Assembly: GCA_014529385.2 (NCBI GenBank)
Contig: CM043963.1
Span: 103,210,912 to 103,274,911 of the forward strand
DNA from: Adiantum capillus-veneris
Lineage: Eukaryota; Streptophyta; Polypodiopsida; Polypodiales; Pteridaceae
DNA: 64,000 nucleotides
Direction: 5' to 3'
Shown here: positions 55,782-64,000 of the stretch, one piece after another
Position numbering within the stretch: the stretch's first letter is position 1
Layout of the letters: each line of letters begins with the position of its first letter
Position numbers and translations under genes: made by a program
The notes under the pieces: generated by a model
What the model saw: only the letters and a program-made list of their open reading frames with translations
What the model was told of the DNA's origin: nothing
Database searches by the model: none

Positions 55782-56435
55782 CAGAGCTAAATACAGTGAA
55801 ACGAGGCAGCATGTCTATCAATGACTATGCCTCAAAGATCAAGACAATAAAAAATCCTCTTGGATCTATTGGTGTCACAGTTGATGACGATGATGTTGTT
55901 GCTGCAACATTAGAAGGGCTTGGAACATAATACAAAAACTTCAAGTCCTCTATGAATACTAGAGCAGATGTTCCTGACTTTACAAAATTGCAAAATTGAC
56001 AACCACGTTAATTTGTGAAGAGAAGGGTCTTGGTCTTGGTGCATCATGTTCTCAGATCAGTATCAGTTCTGATCAGCAAGCCTTCTATTTAAATAGAGGC
56101 AGAGGAAGAGGTTGTGGCACAGGTGGTGGTCACGGCGGTCAATATCAGAATTGGCAGCAAAATCAGAGTCAAGGTCGTGGAAGAGGAAGAAAAAATTATA
56201 GAGGCAGGGGGAGAGGTGGAGATCGGAATGCAAACAGAGATCAAAATAATGCATCTGATGTTGAATGTTGGACATGTGGTGAGTGGGGTCACTACTTAAA
56301 TGAATGTCCAACAACACGAAGGAGGCCAAATAACAGAGGTAGAGGGAGAACAAAAACAATTATGCTGCAACAAACAAGAACAACAATGATGATGATCGGT
56401 CCGAGCAGTTATTTGTTATGTAGCATATGGTAAAT
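55782..56435 (+). pseudogene. Copia E gag, N-terminally truncated
   Basis: VKRGSMSINDYASKIKTIKN and AATLEGLGT are late UBN2-type Gag; a stop (near 55,928) and another near 55,997 follow. Then an Arg/Gly-rich segment (QNQSQGRGRGRKNYRGRGRG) and the knuckle CWTCGEWGHYLNEC (CX2CX4HX4C) at about 56,268-56,309. The region is open from 55,996 to 56,433. It would bind RNA in the particle. Confidence 0.85.
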
Positions 56436-57240
56436 GCTATGACTGCAATGTACATGCCAGTGACAGTTTATGGTATGTGGATTTAGGTGCTTGTAGCCAC
56501 ATGACATCCCATGGTGAGTGGTTCAAAGAGATGAAGCAACTAGATGGACTAGGTTATGTAGAAACAGTGATGATTCCTCTCATCCTATCATGTTGGAAAA
56601 GTTCCCTTGCAAATGCAAGATGGTAAAATAAAGACTTCGCTGATGTGATTCATGTTCCAAATATTACAAAGAATCTTGTTTCAACTGGGCAAATGATAGA
56701 ACAGGGATTGCAGGTTCGATTTAATCCAGATGTTCTATATGGAAGACTACAAGAATGATTGCAAGTTGATTACAGAAGGAAGACGTGTTGGCAGGATGTT
56801 TACTTTGGATGTGAATATTCTTGCAGTAAAAGCTGCTATGTCTGCACAAGGTGCAGATGTTGTGGCCGATGTAGATATATGGCATAAACGCATTGGTCAT
56901 GTAAATGAGAATTGATTGCGCTCTATGCAATCAAAATAGATTGTTGCAGTTTTGCCAAAGTTTAGGGTTGATGGCATGCATAAAGTATGTGAGGCATGTC
57001 AATTTGGTAAGCAGTCACGTAATTCCTTTCCACAAGAATGTAATGTATGTAAGAGGCCACTTGAGGTGGTACATAGTGATTTATGGGGCCCAACAAAGAC
57101 TGCTAGCATTCATGGAAGCAGGTATTATGTGTCGTTCATTGATGACCATACTAGAAAAGTGTGGGTCTATTTTATGAAGCAAAAGAGCAAAGTATTTGAT
57201 CATTTCAAAAGATTCAAAGCTTCTGTTTAAAAGGAAACAA
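56436..57240 (+). pseudogene. Copia E protease and integrase N-terminal region
   Basis: Protease LWYVDLGACSHMTSHGEW, where D-S-G is now D-L-G. Pre-integrase WHKRIGHVNEN and MHKVCEACQFGKQSRNSF give the H-x-H and C-x2-C pairs. The integrase core starts LEVVHSDLWGPTKTASIHGS with the first Asp and YYVSFIDDHTRKVWVYFMKQ. Stops near 56,486, 56,756 and 57,228. Confidence 0.85.
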
Positions 57241-58268
57241 GTGAATAGGTAAAGACACTAAGATCAGATGGAGGGGCAGAATACTTCTCCAAAGAATTTT
57301 TTGATTTTTTACAGAAAAATGGTATACACAGGCAATTCTCATGTCGATACACTCCACAGAAAAATAGAGTTCCTGAGCGGAAGAACAGACATATTGCAGA
57401 GGTGGCAAGAGCCTTGATGGCTAAAAAGGATATGCCTCATCATTTTTGGGCTGAGGTAGTAAATATAGGTGTCTACGTGATGAACAAGACTCCTACTACT
57501 GCTGTGCAAGGAGTCACTCCTGAGGAAAAGTACAGTGGCAAGAAACTAGATTTGTCACATTTAAAAGTGTTTGGGTACATTGCGTATGTGCACATTCCAG
57601 ATGAGTTTGACACAAAGCTAGATCCCAAGGCTGAAAAATGTATTTTGTGGGTTACTCAAATGAGCAAAAAGGGTATAGGTTTTACAATCCTGGTACTCAT
57701 GAATTGCGTGTAAGCAGGGATGTTGTCTTTGATGAGATGGCGGGCTGGTACAGTGATGTAAAGGACAATATTGGGGCTGCTTTAAAAGAGCCTCTGGATG
57801 CTTCAAGTGGAAAGCAAGAATCACATACTTTAAGTGGACCAAGAGAGTCCTCTTCTAGTGGTTCTATTGACAGGCCATGGAGTGGTAGAATATGCATGCA
57901 GGTTACACCGCAAAGTGCACCACAAGTCTCTCGCAAAGGAAAAGAGAAGGTAGGTGAGCCATGATGTATGACTAGTGTGTCTTCAGGTTCCTCACACATT
58001 GATGCAGATTATGATGGTTCATATTAGAGTCTTGATGAAGAGCTTGGTATACCAACAGTCAGGACCCTAGGTGTTAGAAAATAGATTTCAAGGACACCTG
58101 GCAGTGATTCAAGACCACGCAGGTCTAATAGGGTCAAATTTCCTATGGACAGGTTGACTTATGATGGGTATGTTGCTCATCAATATTCTTACGTGGCAAA
58201 GGTTGTTCAAGATGTAGAACCCACAATGTTTTGAGGATGCAATTGGCAATGATAATTGGGAAAATGCC
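57241..58268 (+). pseudogene. Copia E integrase C-terminal half and linker
   Basis: LRSDGGAEYFSKEFFDFLQK carries the second catalytic Asp and TPQKNRVPERKNRHIAEVAR the Glu (usually N-G-V-A/S-E-R-K-N-R). Then HHFWAEVVNIGVYVMNKTPT, SHLKVFGYIAYVHIPDEF and YRFYNPGTHELRVSRDVVFD, typical Copia integrase C-terminal blocks. Frame change near 57,640; stops near 57,962, 58,026 and 58,082. Confidence 0.87.
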
Positions 58269-59225
58269 ATGGATGAAGAAATGATTGCGCTTGATGTAAA
58301 TCAAACTTGGGAGTTGGTGCCATTACCAGAGGGCAAGAAAGCCATTGGGTGCAAATGGGTGTATAAAGTAAAGCATAAGGCTAATGGTACAATTGAAAGA
58401 TATAAGGCAAGGCTGGTTGCAAAAGGGTATGCACAGACTTATGGTATAGATTATAAGGAAACCTTTGCTCCAATAGCAAATATGGCTACAATATGCATTG
58501 TCATTGCGGTGGCTACAACAAAAGGGTGGTTTATGCATAAAATGGATTTCAATAATGCCTTATTGCAGGGGGGGCTACAAGAAAAAGTGTATGTGGAGAA
58601 GCCACCTAGTTATGAAGATGGTAAGCATCCAGATTATGTTTGTCATCTTTGTAAGTCCTTGTATGGGCTGAAGCAAGCACCTAGAGCGTGGCATGATAGA
58701 GTTACAGAATTTCTTTTGCGCATTCAATTTTTTATGTCACATGCTGATCACTCACTCTATGCACATCAGAGTGATGCTGGATTTGTGCTTATTACCATCT
58801 ATGTAGATGCGATTATTGCAGGTGACAATGAGACAGAGATTGAGCATGTTAAGCGTCTTCTCAAGAAGGAGTTTGAGATGAAGGATTTGGGAGAGCTGTG
58901 CTACTTTCTTGGACTTGAGGTGATTCGTATGACAGAGGGCATATGGATGTCTCAGAGATAGTATGCATTGGATATGTTATCCAAATATGGTATGGCTGAT
59001 TGCAAACCTATTTCTATGCCCTTGGATGTCAATACAAAGCTGAGTGCACATGATGGTGATGTACTCGAGGATCTCACTATGTATCGTAAGATTGTGGGCA
59101 GTCTCGTTTACTTGACTATCACGCGGCCAGATTTGAGCTATACAGTGGGACTTGAGAGTCAGCTTATGCGACTTCCAAGAAGCCGCACTTGGATGCAGTG
59201 CACTGTACATTACACTATGTGAAGG
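58269..59225 (+). pseudogene. Copia E reverse transcriptase, catalytic Asp lost
   Basis: MDEEMIALDVNQTWELVPLP, GCKWVYKVKHKANGTIERYK, ARLVAKGYAQTYGIDYKETF and KMDFNNALLQGGLQEKVYVE are standard Copia RT blocks, then SLYGLKQAPRAWHDR. The catalytic box reads IYVDAIIAG, so the second Asp of Y-V-D-D is Ala. A stop at 58,960 splits the thumb; it continues ALDMLSKYGMADCKPISMPL to VGSLVYLTITRPDLSYTVG. Confidence 0.9.
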
Positions 59226-59757
59226 CTACATTGGACCATGCACTATTTTATGTTGCAGATATTCCAGTGGAGTTGCATAGCTACATAGATGCAGATTGAG
59301 CTGGTAGCACCACTCATCGACGATCTACTAGCGGTTTTATGTTTACACTTGGGAGTGGTGCCATCACTCGGAGCAACAAGAAGCAACCCAGAGTTGCCTT
59401 GTCTGGTACAGAGGCTGAGTATAGAGGTGTTGCAGCTGCAGCATGTGAGGTAGCGTGGCTACGTAAGCTACTTATGGATTTGAGGCTGCAGGTGGACAGA
59501 GAGGTTGTCATTTACTGTGACAACCTTAGCAGTATTGAGTTGGCCAAGAACCCAGTATTTCATGCGTGGACCAAGGAAATAGAGGTCCATTACCATTTTT
59601 TTCAAGATCAAGTTATGGTGGACGACATCAACTTGATTTACGTCAACACAGAGGAGCAGGTAGTAGATATCTTCACCAACGCCTTGGGAGCTAAGAAGCT
59701 CCGTCGTTTTTGGACTATGCTTGGAGTCCTTCAGTTAGCTTCGAACTTGAGGGGGAG
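59226..59757 (+). pseudogene. Copia E RNase H, gene end and purine tract
   Basis: A degraded D-A-D followed by a stop at 59,297, then GFMFTLGSGAITRSNKKQPR, ALSGTEAEYRGVAAAACEVA (catalytic Glu), VIYCDNLSSIELAKNPVFHA and TKEIEVHYHFFQDQVMV. The C-terminus runs into the LTR. The polypurine tract CTTGAGGGGGAG (59,746-59,757) abuts the 3' LTR. Confidence 0.88.
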
Positions 59758-60113
59758 TGTTGAGATGTTGAGCTCTCCATGAGATGGCACTCTTGGTAGG
59801 CCTTGGTGACCGTTGGCCAGATTTACATTACCGATACGGTTGGTGATCGACATGGCATATCCTCGGCAGGGATTCTATAGCTGGTATATCTATCTAGCCA
59901 GCATAGCTACTTAGTGGGTTCACATTATGGGCCGCATCTCTCTTTTGGTTGTGCTACTTATGTAGTCAGTTTTTCATTATGTATTTATACACTCAATTTG
60001 TGAAGTAGATAATAAAAATAAATTTCAGCACTCTACCGTGTGTATCTTCTTCTCTGTGTGTGTCTGTGTGTAGCTTGGGAGAATGTCTCTCTCTTCTCTC
60101 CATTTTCTTTTCA
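59758..60113 (+). repeat. Copia E 3' LTR, 356 bp
   Basis: TGTTGAGATGTTGAGC to TTTCTTTTCA, followed by the CTGAA duplication. It ends with a GT-rich then CT-rich stretch. Confidence 0.93.
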
Positions 60114-60118
60114 CTGAA
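60114..60118 (+). other. Target-site duplication of Copia E, right
   Basis: CTGAA, identical to 55,515-55,519. Confidence 0.9.
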
Positions 60119-61133
60119 GATGATGCAAAGCCTCAAGATGCCAGAACCAGGTGATAGAAAAGTCAAAATCAATGAAATCTAAGGTCTAGAAGGCTACACA
60201 AAGGTCACTACTAAAATCTCCTCCAAAGAGACAAATTATGCCAGAAAGTATTGTGGATCTATTGAGATCAAGGGTTACCCAAATGCAAATAGCCAATTCT
60301 CAACAGTTTCAATCCAAAGGTGCAGTATTACAGCAAAATGAGCCAATGTAGAAAAAGTTCAACCCACAAACACCGCCACCACAAAAGCACTCAATACAGA
60401 AAAATATCCTTAGAAGATCAAGTGCAACATCCATAGTGAAAACAAAGAAAAGTTGTCAAGTGAAGTAAAAGCTAGATTTTCAGCTTGACAAGAACCTCAT
60501 GTCTTTTCACACTTAGAAAAAATGTGACCAACCACAGCTAGAAAATGCTCCTAAATTTGTGAGCATATCTAGAAACAAACTATCAGAATGCTGGGGAATC
60601 GTCTCCACCACTATTCAAGTAGGTCCATAGATCATCCTCGCCCAATTCCATGGGATCACAACAAAAAATATTACATATAACATCATAGTGGGAATGCCAA
60701 TGGACCAGAAGATGTTAGAGATAGGGAGTTCAAACATGAGGAGTCATCACAGACAACAAAGAACGAAGACCAAGACTGGTCACCCGCGGATGACAACGCA
60801 AAGTCCTCAGGCACAATCAAAATGGAGACTGATATTAAAGAAACTCTTATTAAAGATGATTCATCTCCATTGGAAATAACCTCAGAAGAGCTTAAAGAAG
60901 ATCAGCCATCAAGAAGTGTAGATCAAACAGAGCAAAGAGCAACCACGGAAGCTATCGAGTAGAGAATGCCACCAAGACAAGAAGCAAAGAAGATCAAAAT
61001 TGAATTCACTGAGGAAATAATATGAAGTCCAAAGATCTAGACATTGCCAGATTAATCAACCAATGCAAGTTAGAGTGGAAAACAAAGTCTCAAACCACCC
61101 TCCATAGAGGCACATTTAGATCAAGATGATACC
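60119..61133 (+). pseudogene. Element D gag-protease region, decayed
   Basis: Stop-rich continuation of D. Near 60,640-60,705 it reads ITTKNITYNIIVGMPMDQKM, which corresponds to the retropepsin end of C (FDIILGRPFMCQPKM); the upstream active site is not recognisable. It is followed by an acidic linker, LIKDDSSPLEITSEELKEDQ (60,850-60,905), like the Lys/Glu-rich linker before the second domain of C. Confidence 0.5.
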
Positions 61134-61600
61134 TTGACAAAAGCACGACAAAAATCTTCAATAGAACCTCCACTGAGAATAGTTGTAGTTCTCAGCAGTA
61201 CAAAGGGATCAACTGTCAAATGCAATGCTCTAGTGGATAAAGAAACAAAGTGCAATATGGTTGTAGATAGCATCCAAAGAATTCTCAAGATCACTCTAGG
61301 AAAACAGAACAGTAAGGCAATGCTAGGTAAGGCTGTGAGCAAAGAAGAAATGGTTGCTACACTTAGCATCCAGAAGCATGAAGAGCAGGTAAAGTTTCAA
61401 GTAAAGTCTTCAAAACACATGAATAAAGATTTCATCCTTGAACATCAGTGGTGGTTAGACCAACACAAGACCTACAAAGAAGATACAATACTACTACGCT
61501 ACTTTCCTAGAGATAGCAAGCAGCAAATACATGTACTGTTAATGCTAGATTTAGAGTTGCAAAAGTCAGAGGAATCAAATACAAATCTTGCATACAAAGG
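61134..61600 (+). pseudogene. Element D second retropepsin-like domain
   Basis: Open frame with RIVVVLSSTKGSTVKCNALV, D-K-E-T where D-[ST]-G-A is usual, and the later VKFQVKSSKHMNKDFILEHQ then WWLDQHKTYKE, which lines up with PMLLGQPW of A and SLVLTESW of C. The Asp is kept, the Gly lost. Hydrophobic/strand pattern and spacing fit a retropepsin-like fold. Confidence 0.55.
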
Positions 61601-62630
61601 TAAAGCTAAAGTGGACCTTCCACCGATCTGCATGAAAGATGTAACAACATGTTCCTCTACATCAAAGAACCCTCGTGAATCTACTTTTTCAAGAAAGTCA
61701 GGCTTTCAAAACTTCAAGTCAATTGCTTACCCAACTAAAACCTCTATGGAGACACCCAAGAAATCAAAGGTATATCAGCCAAAGTACTCAAGAAAGCAAA
61801 TGAGAGTCAAGCAAGTGTTTGTTCCAAGCAGTTTAGTCAAAGTCAATGATCCATTTTGGATTAAAGATAGGAAATCAACACAGAAAGACAAACACATGGG
61901 AAGGATAGCATCACAATGGAGCTTAAAAGAACATGAGTATTGTAGAGGTAATAGATAGATATGGATACCAAAACCTCAGGTAAGGGCATATGAAGTAAGG
62001 TCAAGTCCCTCCCAAGGAAGAAGGCCCATAAGATATCAACCTTGATAATATCCTAGGACACCTAAGAAGAAAGTATACAACATAACAACATCAAAAGATG
62101 CTAAAGTCTACCACAACTTTCAAGAGGATATAGAACAAAGATGGATCTCAAAGAATATTCTTCTTAGACAAGGATTCGACACAGGTTATACAAAGATTTG
62201 GCTACCACTCAACCACAAGCTAGCTGCAACTACACTAGACCTACATGAAGATCTCAAGAACTCAACAAGACCTAGAGCAAAGCAAAGTCAACAAAGGAGA
62301 TACAAAGGTCATGAAGAAATTTGGATTCCTAATTCTTCCAATGCTCCTAGTAAAAATCCAAATGTCGAGATTGAACAGAGGCCTATAGCAACATCAACGA
62401 CTCCTATCAACAAGACTAATTGGACAATCAAACAGATAATAGAGTCTTCAACACAGTCAAAGAAGGAAAACCCAACCAACGCGAGTGCAGATTTGAAGAA
62501 GATAAAATAGGTATGGAAAAAGAAACCTTCAATGCCAACGTGGTCCTTCACTAATCCTCTTGTTGAGGATTCAAGCTTAATTTTACTTGAAGAAATGTTT
62601 GTAGTAAGCACAAGAATGTAAATAGTCAAG
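61601..62630 (+). pseudogene. Element D Trp-rich module region
   Basis: Open to 61,958, then interrupted by stops. Modules: KQVFVPSSLVKVNDPFWIKD (61,810), GRIASQWSLKEHEYCRGN then a stop and IWIPKPQV (61,900), RWISKNILLRQGFDTGYTKI then WLP (62,142), and EEIWIPNSSNAP (62,318). They follow the same order as in C: a V-x-D-P-x-W-I module, a G-x-[IV]-A-S module, and an L-x2-Q-G-F-x2-G-x3-I-W module. Function unknown. Confidence 0.55.
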
Positions 62631-63144
62631 TTACCAAGGTACAAAAAATACTCTTTGGCATAGTCAGAGTTGGGCTGTTGAGCCATAAAATGAGAAAAGC
62701 ATTAGTCCCAAAGCTTCAAGTCATAATAAAATTTGTGCGAAGTCAAAAGCCAAATTCCGACAGTGAATAGAGGCCTACAAGAACATCAACGACTCCTATC
62801 CCATGCCTAATTGGAGAATCAAATAGATAATGGAGTCTTCAACAGATTCAAAGAAGGACAACCCAACCAATCTGAATGCAGATTCAAAGAAGATAAAGCA
62901 GGTATGGAAAAAGAAACCTTCAATGCTAATTTAGTCCTTCACTAATTTTCTTTTTGAGGATTCAAGCTTACTTTTACCTGAAAAAATGTTTGTAGTAAGC
63001 CAAGAATGTAAAAATTCAAGTGGCCAAGGTGCAAAAAACACTCTTTGGCATAGTCAGAGTCGGCGGACTACTGAGCCATAAAATGAGAAAATCATGAGTC
63101 CCAAAGATTCAAGTTGTAACAAACTATGTGCTAGGAGTTGCAGT
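62361..63144 (+). repeat. 392-bp tandem duplication at the D 3' end
   Basis: Copy 1 from about 62,361 and copy 2 from about 62,753 share GAGGCCTA, AACATCAACGACTCCTATC, GTATGGAAAAAGAAACCTTC, ATGTTTGTAGTAAGC and CTCTTTGGCATAGTCAGAGT in order, with the same offset throughout. It duplicates the end of the extra ORF together with the start of the conserved 3' block. Confidence 0.9.
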
Positions 63145-63330
63145 TATTAGACTTACGATCAAGCTGGTAGAGTTCAACATAACTAAGTCATGTCGCTCGT
63201 GTTGGATGAGATGAGCATAAGAGTCAAAGTCTTTTAACTTAAAATTGATGGAGTTTTGTAGAGTCCAACACTCACGCACAGTGCACAGTAAGATGAGAGC
63301 ACATATCCTCGATAGCAAAAACTCTTCTTA
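62662..63330 (+). other. Element D conserved 3' noncoding block (two copies of its start)
   Basis: GAGCCATAAAATGAGAAAA and GTCCCAAAG[CA]TTCAAG at 62,679-62,720 and 63,071-63,115, then CACTCACGCACAGTGCACAG near 63,269 and CAAAAACTCTTCTT. Matches element C at 47,620-47,905. Confidence 0.65.
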
Positions 63331-63340
63331 ACACTAGGTT

Positions 63341-64000
63341 GGTAATGGGACACTTTTATGTCCTGTTAAGTGACCATTTTCCTTGAATATGTCAAGAGTT
63401 TCAAAATGGAGTTTGAGGTGCTATTTGTCTAGAAAGTTGTCTCATGAGATGAAAAAAACTCGACATTTTTTTGGAATATCAATTCCATCTTTAACCTTGT
63501 CCTTGCACAACATTTCACAACCTAAACTGTGTGAAAAAACGGGTCCTGTTTTTGGCTTTTTTCAACTTTTTGCAACTATACCACTCTAGAATTCATGTTT
63601 GTGAGGTCTATAATGCTAGAGAACTATCTTTAGTAGTCCTCAACATGTCTTGATGCTTCTAGGGAGAAATAAATGTTAAAGTTGTAAGTTATGACCAATT
63701 TTAGCTCTTCTATGATTTTTTTGGTGGCTTTCATGATATCCAAATGCCGTTTTGATTTTCTATGTCGCATATTGTAACATAAAGCTAATATTCCTTGAGT
63801 TTTGGGGCACCTAATACCCTATTTTTCATAGTAGACCATGATGGTTGATTTTTTCAATTATAGAAGAAAACGAAACATTCTAGTATATCAAGTATAGCTT
63901 TTTCAATATTGTTTGTTTCATGTGACAACTACATGCATGTTGTAGGTAGTAACCATATCTAGTCATAAGGATCAAATTTGGCTAGATACTGAATAGTTTC
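63341..64000. other. No recognised feature
   Basis: AT-rich sequence with short open frames only. By position it could still be the 3' noncoding part of element D. Confidence 0.5.

Larger units (their letters stand above)
55520..60113 (+). mobile_element. Ty1/Copia element E, decayed, 5' end deleted
   Basis: Flanked by CTGAA duplications. It starts TGTTGAGATGTCGAGC (partial 5' LTR) and ends with a complete 3' LTR (59,758-60,113). Order gag, knuckle, PR, IN, RT, RNase H. An internal deletion removed the last 95 or so bases of the 5' LTR, the PBS and the start of gag. Multiple stops. Older than H. Confidence 0.93.
51340..63340 (+). mobile_element. Element D, pol-less relative of C, split by Copia E
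   Basis: Recognised by a leader array, Tyr/Asp/Gly-rich Gag-like blocks (54,487-55,519), retropepsin remnants (60,640-60,730), a second retropepsin-like domain (61,180-61,510), Trp-rich modules (61,810-62,360) and the 3' block shared with C. No RT or integrase of its own: the only pol in this span belongs to Copia E (55,520-60,113), whose removal restores D's reading frame across the CTGAA target. LTRs and PBS were not found, so the outer limits are approximate. Confidence 0.7.

Noticed and set aside
56063-56359. Minus-strand frames opposite Copia E gag
   Set aside because: Antisense of the Arg/Gly-rich and knuckle segment.
1-64000. tRNA, rRNA or other structured RNA genes
   Set aside because: None recognised. 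The only tRNA-related signals are primer-binding sites.

Overview
The window looks like nuclear DNA from a land plant with a large, repeat-rich genome. Nearly all of it is LTR retrotransposon sequence of plant type: Ty3/Gypsy elements including a chromovirus and a Tat-like element with two RNase H domains, and Ty1/Copia elements, one primed by initiator tRNA-Met. No intact host gene, tRNA or rRNA gene was found. The species cannot be named; a gymnosperm, fern or bryophyte is plausible, but this is inference only.

Layout. (1) 1-31,600 is a four-level nest. A chromovirus (F, + strand, right part from 25,959) is split by a Gypsy element (A, - strand, 1-7,923 and 22,264-25,958). A is split in gag by a Tat-like Gypsy element (B, + strand, 7,924-22,263, LTRs about 1.5% apart). 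B is split in its integrase by a Copia element (H, - strand, 14,882-20,047, target duplication CCCTC) that carries only one visible frameshift. (2) About 31,600-36,800 is non-LTR DNA with a decayed SWIM-type transposase-like pseudogene on the - strand and, on the + strand, a short match to cytosine-5 methyltransferase motif I. (3) 36,990-51,100 is a decayed gag-like region (G) split by element C (38,190-49,707, target duplication CTTGG), an 11.5-kb element with gag and protease but no reverse transcriptase or integrase. (4) 51,300-63,340 is element D, related to A and C, split by a decayed Copia element (E, 55,520-60,113, target duplication CTGAA). (5) 63,340-64,000 shows nothing recognisable.

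The most interesting object is the lineage shared by A, C and D. Each has a long 5' leader with a tandem array of about 270-285 bp period whose units centre on an inverted repeat, and the palindrome differs between the three elements. In A and C the core also occurs in the LTR. The Gag N-terminus is rich in Tyr/Asp/Gly motifs. Each element also has an extra 3' coding region: a second retropepsin-like domain with the Asp kept but the Gly of D-[ST]-G lost, followed by Trp-rich modules (W-[IV]-P, then L-x2-Q-G-F-x2-G-x3-[IV]-W). A carries this after integrase. C and D carry it directly after gag/protease and have no pol, so they look like non-autonomous relatives that would need the polymerase of an A-like partner. 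A conserved 3' noncoding block is shared by C and D. I do not recognise this architecture as a described family.
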